A DNA stretch of 60,000 nucleotides, taken from positions 9,798,001 through 9,858,000 of the forward strand of contig OU612068.1 of assembly GCA_914767715.1 (NCBI GenBank), read 5' to 3'. Of this stretch, positions 51,801 through 60,000 are shown piece after piece. Source of the stretch: Membranipora membranacea. Its lineage: Eukaryota > Bryozoa > Gymnolaemata > Cheilostomatida > Membraniporidae. The notes beneath the pieces were generated by a model that did not search any database, was not told the origin of the DNA, and worked only from the letters and a program-made list of their open reading frames with translations. Position 1 is the first letter of the stretch. Every line of letters starts with the position of its first letter. A program made the translations under genes and the position numbers.

Positions 51801-53450
51801 TTTACCTCTCTGGGGAATAATTTGTTTTGTTCTGGCATTTTACTAGATCATGCAAATTAAGTGACTGCTTTGTGGATTGTTTTTCGTTCCCATTAAGCCT
51901 ACTGAAAGGTGAAATGTGAACTACTTTTGCATCAGAAACACAGGGGATACGGTCCCCCCAAAATGAGGGATAATGTTCAGACCTTAGGCTGCATTGTTCC
52001 TTACCATCAGTTTTATCAGCAGAGAGATAAGAGAGATATGCATATGGATTATAAGTAGCGGGTGCAGTAGGAGCAGCAGGTACCACTGGTTCAATGACAG
52101 TGGAGGAGCTGGCCTCTAACACAGGTGCAGATATGGCAGCAGGAGCCACAGGGCTAACTTCAGCCACAATGACAGCATCAGCAGGAACATCAGCTGCTGG
52201 GGCATCATCCCCACCAGCTAGCATCTTCTCAAAGTTTTCCCATTCTGATTCTAGATTAGCAACTGTAGTGCCATTGCTTGGCTCCTCAGTCTATAAAAGA
52301 AAAAAACAAGCAGAATGGTAAAAATAGCAGAGTGTAAAAATACAAAATCAGATCATTTCAACTTATGAGAAATCAAGACAAAATCAAATCAAATTGCACA
52401 GTAGATGACTTTCTACCTTTGTATAAACATGAGATCAACAGCGGACAAAATAAACTTTTCCATAAATTATCATAATTTGTAGTCATAACAAGGCTCACTT
52501 CTGGCAATTATAAAATGATAGACCATATCAGGCACTCGAAATCAATCATATTCCTAGTTAAAACCTCTTAGGGATATATTGCTAATCATATCTGAACAGT
52601 TCCTTTATGACCAACTAGGCTATAACCAGCTTAGCAATGGCTAAGCTAGCTAATTCTTTACGGCCGGCTATCCTGCTCAGATATCTCTGTTTTCTTTTCC
52701 TGCTGCTCTCTTCTATACTTACGCTCGCTGGCCATTTCTCTCAGGGGAGTCGCAGGAGGATTGGGTGATATTCCGGTTCACCACGGTCACATTAGGACAC
52801 TTCAGAATTTAAAGCAAAAAACATGCTATATTAACTTGAAATGGCAGGAGTGTAGGTACAGTTGATGACTTTTGACTTATTCACTAACTAGTAACTTGTT
52901 CAGAAAAATATTAAAACAGAAAGGCCATATAAATTTTTTTGGAGGACACAGCCGCACTCCAGCAGGTACTCTCAAAACTTAGAAGTTGGTAATGGTTAGG
53001 TCACACTAACTTAGTACTAACTAACTAAACTTGGCTTATTGTAGTGTATACATAGTTGGTGAGTGTGGTTTTAACCATGAGTGAGAGATTTAGGAGTTCA
53101 ATTGATTGAGACAATCATAGAAGGAGCAAGCATTAAGCCTCCTCAATGTTAGAATTGGGCAGAGACTGAGATGGTAGACAGTCACTTGACTTGTCAGCTC
53201 AGTCCAGCAGTGACTGTCTGTGACTAGTAAGTAAGTGTGAGCAAGCAGCAGCAGAGGATATCAATCAATTCAATTCATTTACTGTAACAACAAAACAGAA
53301 CCACTAAAAAAACTACTGTCATCAACTGCACCAAAATATTCTGAACAGAAAATAAGATTCGGTAACCTGACCATAGTACTTTACCTTCATTTCTCCAGAA
53401 AGATTAGTATTTTCTCCATCGCTGTCATATTTCCCCAACAGATCCATCAT
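48842..53450 (-). CDS. RSRC2: Arginine/serine-rich coiled-coil protein 2
   Basis: Nine minus-strand exons (53450-53385, 52290-52005, 51752-51498, 51205-51040, 50705-50593, 50353-50294, 50084-49884, 49638-49442, 49075-48842) give 525 residues. The N-terminus (MMDLLGKYDSDGEN) leads to an Ala/Pro/Val-rich stretch, an acidic Ser-rich stretch, then Arg-Ser dipeptide runs (SRRSRSRSRSRRRHRRKRSS) typical of splicing-linked nuclear proteins. The C-terminus is diagnostic: YNPAAINPLKFAEQQQKRKL, KYRKLMGIKG, ARLDQEYALARITTHTHRGM, GLG match human RSRC2 blocks (YYNPAAVNPMKFAEQEKKRK; FRKLMGIK; QTHTQRGMGLG). The human protein has 434 residues; the extra length here is in the N-terminal half, which I do not recognise. 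The molecular role of RSRC2 is poorly defined. The gene is head-to-head with TSEN54. Confidence 0.92.
52733..52745 (-). other. Possible alternative first exon of RSRC2
   Basis: ATG GCC AGC GAG C is followed by a consensus donor GTAAGT on the minus strand. Its phase fits the exon starting at 51752, which would give MASER joined to AAGSSTAAED and skip the Ala/Pro-rich exon. It does not fit the exon at 52290. Only splice grammar supports it. Confidence 0.25.
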
Positions 53451-54318
53451 GGCGGTTCATCAACAATGTAACAAAGCCTGACATGTCATGTTCAATGATT
53501 CGTCGAGTCCTACAATTTTCCGATGTATTAGCCCAAAATTTGTTACTTACAAGTTAATGTAACAGCGAGGCTGTGTTTGCTTATTTTGCACATGTGCAAT
53601 CAACTTGTTTTGGATTGGCTCAGTTGGAAGCTGTGTGCTAGCAAATTGTAGTTGTGTCTGGATCCACAAAACAGCACAACTCCCAAAGCAAAATGAGTTG
53701 ATACAGTTGGCTCTCCAGCAAGGTCACAGTTCTACTCCAAAACCTGGGATTTTGGAGTAGACCTGTGAGCAAGGTATTCCTCCTTTCCCTGGTAAATCAT
53801 AGTAATATATATGACCAGCTTTCATGTTGTATGTATATCACTGATCACTTGTTATATATATATATATATATAAATGTTAATTTTAATTACTTTAAAGTTC
53901 ATACCACTGCTTCACTTGACTTGTAAAGATTAGGTATCCACACTACGGTCACTCGCAGAGGAAGCGCCATTTGACGCCGCATCTCCCCCCATGCATAACA
54001 AGTCGTTGCGGGTAGAGCCAAAATTGTAAAATAAAAATCTGGTTATTTTATTACTTCCGTATTAAGCTTTTCCGAGTGTTTTTCTGTGGCTGTTTGCCAT
54101 AAAATACTCTAACGATAGCGTGAAGGTGCGGCACCAGTCGGAATCAGGTTAACCGAGGTGGCAAGTTCTTGTTCTTATCTGTGATAAGTGATTTTATCTG
54201 TTGCTCAACTGAGAACCTTCTCTCTTTCTCATATTTTCAGCTGACTAGGCAGCTCTCGTCATCACATGATAATCACCCATAACAAAAAAAGAATAGGTTG
54301 TTGTAATACAGGAGAAAT
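53451..54318. other. Head-to-head intergenic region of RSRC2 and TSEN54
   Basis: About 870 bp between the two start codons, probably shared promoter DNA. It contains a hairpin at 53731-53761 (TCTACTCCAAAA / TTTTGGAGTAGA, extended by CACAG/CTGTG) that looks like another short fold-back element, and an (AT)n run near 53854-53872. No coding exon seen. Confidence 0.6.
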
Positions 54319-57300
54319 ATGGAGAATAACGAAGATGTTCACACAATGAATCAAAATGTCTTGCTAGGGTGAGAATATCATCAGAAACCCTGTCATAAAC
54401 TCAAATAGAATCTAAATCTGTCCTTTTAAAAAAGAGCATTTGTCCTGGAAGGTTTACATGAGGTATCATCTACAGAGAATGTTGATATGTGTAAAGGAAT
54501 GATGTTTGTCGGGCATCAGTCTGGCCTTCCTTCTGCTCAATTTGTTACTCTTACGATCTCTTGCTATTTTAAACCTGCGCTCTTGAATGTTTTTAATTGA
54601 ACTAATTTCACTTGTGATTCTGTATCAACCCAACAACGTTTATTTTTATATCAGGGCCTCAGATCTGTGGAAAATCGCTGCTGAAAGTGGCGAAATGAAA
54701 TGTGCTTCCTCAATCGGAATGAAGCATGGGGATTATGATGGTTCCTTTCTGCAAGCAAAGCAGCTAGAATTTGTCAGAAAGCAGCATGTGGAAAAGCTAT
54801 CTGGAGTCAAGATAGACAGGCTGTAAGTTTTGTAGTATCATGCATTGTGGCCTATAAAGGCATGTGTCTAAAGGCAGGACCGAACATGGGTCATTAGAAA
54901 ATGTGGTCAGGCCTAGTGAATTAGCTAGCTAGGACTATAAACCCTATGCACCTAAAGGTAGAACTCTTTCATAACCACTTCATGAAATTTTGCAATATGT
55001 TTTGATATTCCACGTGGTCAACTCATTTGCTCTTCAAAGTAAGTTTACGATAAATACATTATCAACCCTTATGTTATCTTCATTTTGAAAATTCTAGACA
55101 ACATTTGTGGTCTCTATTTTCGAAATTGTTTATTCTTTCCATGCCTTGCTAAGTCTGTCATAATATTCTCATGTCATTAATTTTTTAACAGAGGATCAAT
55201 GTCTATAGGTGAATATGATATGAAAAGGAACAAAGTTATCGTAACCAAAATCAAGGTAGGTCCTTGTGGATTCACATTATGAAAAATTAAATTGGCTGTT
55301 GTGTGAGATGATCAAGAAATTGCTAATCCATGTCTACAGACAGGTGGACTAAGCATTGAGTGACAAACTGCTCCGGTTTTTATAGCAAAGTACAGTAACT
55401 CCACCTGTTCTGAAAATATGGACTAGCTTCAACAGACACTCATTAAATTCACATTCCAGACAACTGCCTTATTTTTTGGTTGTATTCTATGTGAGTTTCA
55501 TATCAATTAGGTAGTCGCTGTTGTCAAGCAGGTCATAATTTGTCTTTTGCCTGACCGTCCATCTATAACAGCTGTGGGCAACCTGCGGCCTTTTTGCCAG
55601 TGCGGCCTAATGGGTAATATTTTGCGGCCTAATTGTGGCCTTATGCCTGTAAAACTTTTTATACATTAATTTTGATTCCCTTTTTTTATGTGGAGAACCA
55701 AGTATGCATAGCGCTCTGTAAGCTCAAAATATTTCTAAAGATTGGCCATTCTGCATTATGCATGTAGCTTAGCTTCCCAGCCACTCTTACTACTTTATCA
55801 AGTTGTTGTCCTTTCGAAATAACATAAAACAGTGACCTTTGGATGTTAAAATTACAAGTTTCTCTAACATTATAGTAATTTTTCTTTTTGCAAAACAGTC
55901 TCTGTGGACAAAAATTCCCTTTGTGACAAGTGCTCCTGCATTATGGCTGAAATTTTCCATATTGAATTCTTCATTTCACAGTCATTTGCGAAAATTTCCC
56001 TCCTTTGAGAGAGGGCGGGAGCTGTGAGGTGAAAACTTAGGCAGGACACGAAAAATAGTTTAAAAAAAATGTTTCGCTCCGCGAAAATACTTCCTTCTCC
56101 ATCAAAACAGTCCTCTATGAACTTTATTTTCACTTTAACCCCTGGGAGGGCGCTACAGCACCCTTCCTGCACCCACCCTCCTCTTTGTCTTAAACATGAA
56201 ACATGGGGATCAGACATGTACACAATCAAATCATGAGGTAAAATGACATCACAAAACTCAAGAAGATTAGATAAACCAGTATTTCTGCTGAGTTGATGGT
56301 TTTTGCAACATACCGCAGTTTTTAGACATAAATCTCTTTTAGTGTTTACACAAGTAGAAATGTCAGAATTGCTACTCCAGTTCCAATCTTATCCCTGAAA
56401 AATATGTTGCGGCCTTTTGAGGTGATCTGGCGTAAAATGTGGCCTTTTTCAAGAAAAGGTTGCCCACCCATGATCTATAACAATTCAAATTCTAATTTAC
56501 TGTATTGGAAAGTTGTCCTTTCTAACAAAATGAGGGAACAACTCTTCAATACAGTTGCAAATTTCAAAAGTGTTTAAAATCAGGGAGGTTGGGATTCCAT
56601 CCTCTCTGATAAAATAATCCTTTTGTTATGTATATTTGCCCTTATACCAGTTAAATAATACTTTCACTCAAATTGAACAACCATGTTTTTAGGGAAGAGT
56701 GATGTCACACTATGGATATCATGATGAGGGGGAATTTATGCTTCATCCTGAAGAAGCTCTTTTTCTAATAGATGTCGGTACATTGAGAGTATTACATCAT
56801 GGAGTAGCACTCAGTATTGAGGAAGCTTTCCGCTACTTACTTGGAGATGGCGACATTACTCTGAGCCATTACTTAGTTTACTCATATCTAAACCGATATG
56901 GTTTTATTGTTAGACGGTGAGTTCGAAGAATTGCAGGTTTTGTTTGAGTCTTTATCTAAGTGTGCATGTTTCTTGCTGCATAATGATTTGTCATCAGAAT
57001 TGATTATTCACTCCAACTGTTATCACTGATACCTCTCCTCATATTTATTCCAAATTGCGAATTCTTATTTGGATCACCGCTATATAGTTCTTTCCCGGTT
57101 GCCTTCATTATCAGGAAGGGTCTGGTTTGGTGACTGTTTCTAATGTTGAGTAGGTGATATGGAATATGCAATGAAGAAATATGCTGTATGCTGTTTTGAT
57201 TATGCAATATTGAATATGTATTATGCATGTTGTGAACTGATCCACCTATATTTTTGAATGTAGGACATCAGATGCACCAGAAGAAAAAGAGGTTATAAAG

Positions 57301-59202
57301 GCCAAAGAAAAGCGCTCAAAAAAAAGAAAGGAACATCTTGAACGCAAAGAAGAAAGGAAATTAAAAGCACGAAAAGTCACAGATCAAGACAGCAATGTTG
57401 GGCAGCAATGTTCTGATGACAATCCTGGCATTATTCATGTAGTGTCTACCCAATGTTGTGATGAGGGTGAGTTAGCTAGTGTAACCAGCAGACCGATGTT
57501 GCAGTTGCCAGATAAACGCTCAGTGCAGGTGTCTAGTGACTCTTTGACTCCACAGTCTAACCAATCAGCATGTGACACAGTCGACAAGATGGATACAGGC
57601 GTGGTAAAAACATCCATTGCAGCAGTGTGTCAGGAGTCCAATTCAGAGGATATTAGAGACGTGGTACTGACCCAAACTACTGATGAAGGCGACCATGCAG
57701 CTTTATTTAGGTCTACTGAAGAGTTGCAAAGAAATGAGCGTGTATTAAAAACGACTGAATCTACACATATTCCAAATGAATATGTTAAGAACAGTATACA
57801 AAAAACCTCTGATAATGATGGTCCCATTGATTCCATCCGTGATTCAGTCACGCAGAATTGGCTGTCTTTCCACATTTCTTGGAGATTAGCTGCAACTTGT
57901 CAGACATTGATTGACCAAAAATATTGGGAGGAATCCTTACAAAACGCAGAACACACTTGCTTATTCCCTTGGGATTTGCCTGAAACTGTTAAGTCTCCTC
58001 CGTTACCAAAACTCACAGCGTTCAACCATGAAAAACTCAATTTACTTGAGCACATAAACGAGAACAGGGAAGATGAAGATGATGACGAAATGAAAACTGA
58101 TGGGTACAAATGTAGAGCATCAGACTGTCATGGTTATTTCTCTACTCATTCTATGATGGATGGCCATTCATCTACAGCCGAGAATTGGCCAGAATATGAA
58201 TTAGAACGAAGGGAGTTACTAAAAGAGCTAAACAAGTGTTATGCCTTTGAAGATAATGATTCGCTAGTGAAGCTTGATGATATGTACAGCATGTCCAAGG
58301 TACTCGCTAGTCTACAGCTGAGTGGGAGTAGAACAATAAAGAGTCTGGGTGAAAGCAGGTGAGAATCTTAGGCTCATTGTTATCCATACTGATGTAAAAT
58401 CTATCACCATCCAAAAATCGAAAAAAAGATCATGATGCACAGTGTCCAGGGATACCAGAACCTCGATAGCAGTGACTGCTGTGCATCAGTTTATGCTCGA
58501 ATTGCCTAAATCAGCAGTTTTACTTAGAAATGAATTCATGAAAGCATCATCTCCTCCCTCTGCTCTCCTGATATTAATGTTTACACTGTTTAGACCGCAG
58601 GTACCAGAGAAACTCATGTATGATGTGTACAAACCACATCCTAACTTCCGTAAGACAGACCCAGGAAGGCCACATCACAGAATATTAGTCATTCAGTGAG
58701 TACCCGTATGAAACAGCAAAATGAGGATTCAACAATACAAACCAGCAGTCGTGTGAAAAAGATTTTAATACTTGGATCTTTATTTTTTTCCTTCTCTCAG
58801 ACTATTAGCTGGTGTTAAAGACTGCCCTTTTCTACCCCGTAGATTGATAAAATCATTGCATATTCTGGAATGTATTTATGAACAATTTGTCTTTTGATAT
58901 GTCCAAATATTTGAGTTTAATTTAATTCAAACTTTTAAATCTGAATCAGACAATATTTAATTTACAGACCTGAGGATGAGTTCCCATCACTAGCAGATGT
59001 ATGTAGTATTAGTTCTAGTATAGGCGATACAATACCAGTATACTGGGCTATATGTGACAGTGGGGATATAAGCTTCTACACTCAGACACAGGAATGTATT
59101 AAACCAGACCTGTATCAGCAGACCAAGGGTAAAAAAGGTAGGAAAAAACATGAGAAGGCAAAAGACAGTTCGAGTAAAGGAAACAAATCAATAGTCAAAT
59201 AG
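54319..59202 (+). CDS. TSEN54: tRNA-splicing endonuclease subunit Sen54
   Basis: Seven exons (54319-54368, 54655-54822, 55192-55255, 56693-56916, 57264-58358, 58594-58695, 58968-59202) give 645 residues, against 526 in human TSEN54. The N-terminal Sen54 domain (about 17-168) has QLEFVRKQHVEKLSGVKIDR, GRVMSHYGYHDEGEF, LHPEEALFLIDVGTLRVLH and YSYLNRYGFIVRR. A large exon encodes a charged linker of about 365 residues (Lys-rich start, then acidic and Ser/Thr-rich) that is little conserved. The C-terminal part has YDVYKPHPNFRKTDPGRPHH and SGDISFYTQ, as in human ([27 protein letters not shown]). In the family it is the structural, non-catalytic partner of the Sen endonuclease that removes tRNA introns in the nucleus. 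Intron 3 carries a 904 bp hAT-like insertion. Two AATAAA signals follow at 59254 and 59273. Confidence 0.96.
55569..56472. mobile_element. Non-autonomous hAT-like DNA transposon
   Basis: A 904 bp insertion in TSEN54 intron 3. The left end CAGCTGTGGGCAACCTGCGG and the right end (reverse complement CATGGGTGGGCAACC) match at 12 of 15 positions, and sub-terminal GCGGCC/GGCCGC motifs recur on both sides. It is flanked by perfect 8 bp direct repeats ATCTATAA at 55561-55568 and 56473-56480. CAG-type ends with TGGGCAACC and 8 bp duplications fit hAT elements. Only short open frames remain inside, so it cannot make its own transposase. Confidence 0.88.
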
Positions 59203-59599
59203 CACAGATAGATAGATAAGATGACACTACAATTTGGAAAGAAGTTTAATATATGAATAAACCAGGAACCATGAATAAACATAGGCACAAATAATTTTTT
59301 TTTCTTTTTATCTAGTCATGTTTGAGGTCCAGAGCAACTATTTGGTTAGCCAACGAAATATACTTCAGGCATTTTCTACTGCATTGTGAAGAGGAGTTCC
59401 AATTGTAGCGCGTTTCCAAAATGAAATGCTTTACACAATTTCTACTCATTCCCTACAAATTGCTACGGGGAATTTAGTCCTTTTCCATAGTCTGTGATAT
59501 TAATCACAAGAAGTTTTCCTCAGACTGTTTATATAAAATTATAACCATTATTTATAATAAACGTGTATGATAAATATTATGACTGTGAGTATTAGTTAC
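59203..59599. other. 3' region of TSEN54
   Basis: TSEN54 3' UTR and following AT-rich DNA. A last exon for the minus-strand exon at 59600-59647 could be here, but I could not place it. Confidence 0.4.
59254..59278 (+). terminator. Polyadenylation signals of TSEN54
   Basis: Two AATAAA hexamers, about 50 and 70 bases after the stop codon. Confidence 0.55.
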
Positions 59600-59647
59600 C
59601 TTTTAACTTTGCCTGCAGGGTTTTGAGGGCTTTCATGCGACCAATGT
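59600..59647 (-). CDS. Possible exon of a neighbouring minus-strand gene
   Basis: A 48 bp segment bounded on the minus strand by an acceptor (TTGCAG) and donor (GTAACT) reads I-G-R-M-K-A-L-K-T-L-Q-A-K-L-K, an amphipathic Lys/Leu helix that looks coding. The opposite strand is also open over the same bases (ending FFKMYWHRHK-stop) and is phase-compatible with the TSEN54 exon ending at 58695. Only one of the two is likely real; neither is proven. Confidence 0.35.
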
Positions 59648-60000
59648 CTGCAATAGAATACATTGAAGAGATCGGCAGCTTTTTCAAGATGTACTGGCAT
59701 CGTCATAAATAATTATACGACTGTAAAATCAGTGAGTGCCTTTTCTGGTTTGGTGCAATTAAATACAAAACACTTCACTATGGTCACATCGTGAGATATT
59801 TATGTTGCATATGTAACTGTTACATCTCATTTAGAAAAATAATAAAGCAAAAAAAAAGAATTAATCTACATTGGCCAACAATGCATGGATATATAAGGCT
59901 TTGTAGCAATGCAAAGATAATATGTACAATAGCTGTGAAAGACACTCTAATGTATAACAAACAATGTTATTTTATCAAAATTTATTATCGAAGCTACCTT
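59648..60000. other. AT-rich right end of window
   Basis: No exon, repeat family or RNA gene recognised on either strand. If the exon at 59600-59647 is real this is its upstream intron. Confidence 0.5.

Overview
The window is nuclear DNA from an animal, almost certainly an invertebrate. It is AT-rich. Every gene has spliceosomal introns (GT/AG) of about 100 bp to 2 kb, 3' ends carry AATAAA signals, and the gene set is animal: an adhesion-type GPCR, FOXRED1, a mitochondrial ribosomal protein, an Atg8-family protein, RSRC2 and TSEN54. I cannot name the species. I traced ten genes exon by exon by matching reading phase across each splice junction. Nine have a complete coding region inside the window; the first is cut by the left edge.

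Order: (1) 184-5505 (+), 7TM half of an adhesion GPCR; (2) 7079-9119 (+), small secreted cysteine protein A; (3) 9611-17345 (-), divergent mitochondrial FtsH/YME1-type AAA zinc protease; (4) 18824-20810 (+), secreted cysteine protein B, a paralogue of A; (5) 21085-24406 (-), FOXRED1; (6) 25467-40330 (+), long coiled-coil protein, probably CCDC178; (7) 41035-42044 (-), MRPS33; a decayed LINE reverse transcriptase at 42752-43874 (-); (8) 44785-48186 (+), GABARAPL2/GATE-16; (9) 48842-53450 (-), RSRC2; (10) 54319-59202 (+), TSEN54. A possible exon of a further minus-strand gene lies at 59600-59647.

From gene 2 onward strands alternate strictly, so most neighbours are head-to-head (possible shared promoter regions near 17.4-18.8, 24.4-25.5 and 53.5-54.3 kb) or tail-to-tail. 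The three nuclear genes for mitochondrial proteins (protease, FOXRED1, MRPS33) are all on the minus strand, but nothing in the sequence shows co-regulation.

The least ordinary protein-coding content is the secreted pair A/B. They share a layout and splice phases, show only a weak EMI-like resemblance, and B carries an extra exon with dibasic sites and a possible amidation signal. The protease has an intact zinc site but a changed Walker B and pore loop. Non-coding DNA holds short palindromic elements (one 124 bp copy with a perfect 8 bp target duplication), a 904 bp non-autonomous hAT-like element with 8 bp target duplications inside a TSEN54 intron, a repeat shared by three introns of the coiled-coil gene, and several tandem arrays placed exactly at splice sites or at a stop codon. 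I see no rRNA gene, CRISPR array, intact tRNA gene or prokaryotic feature.
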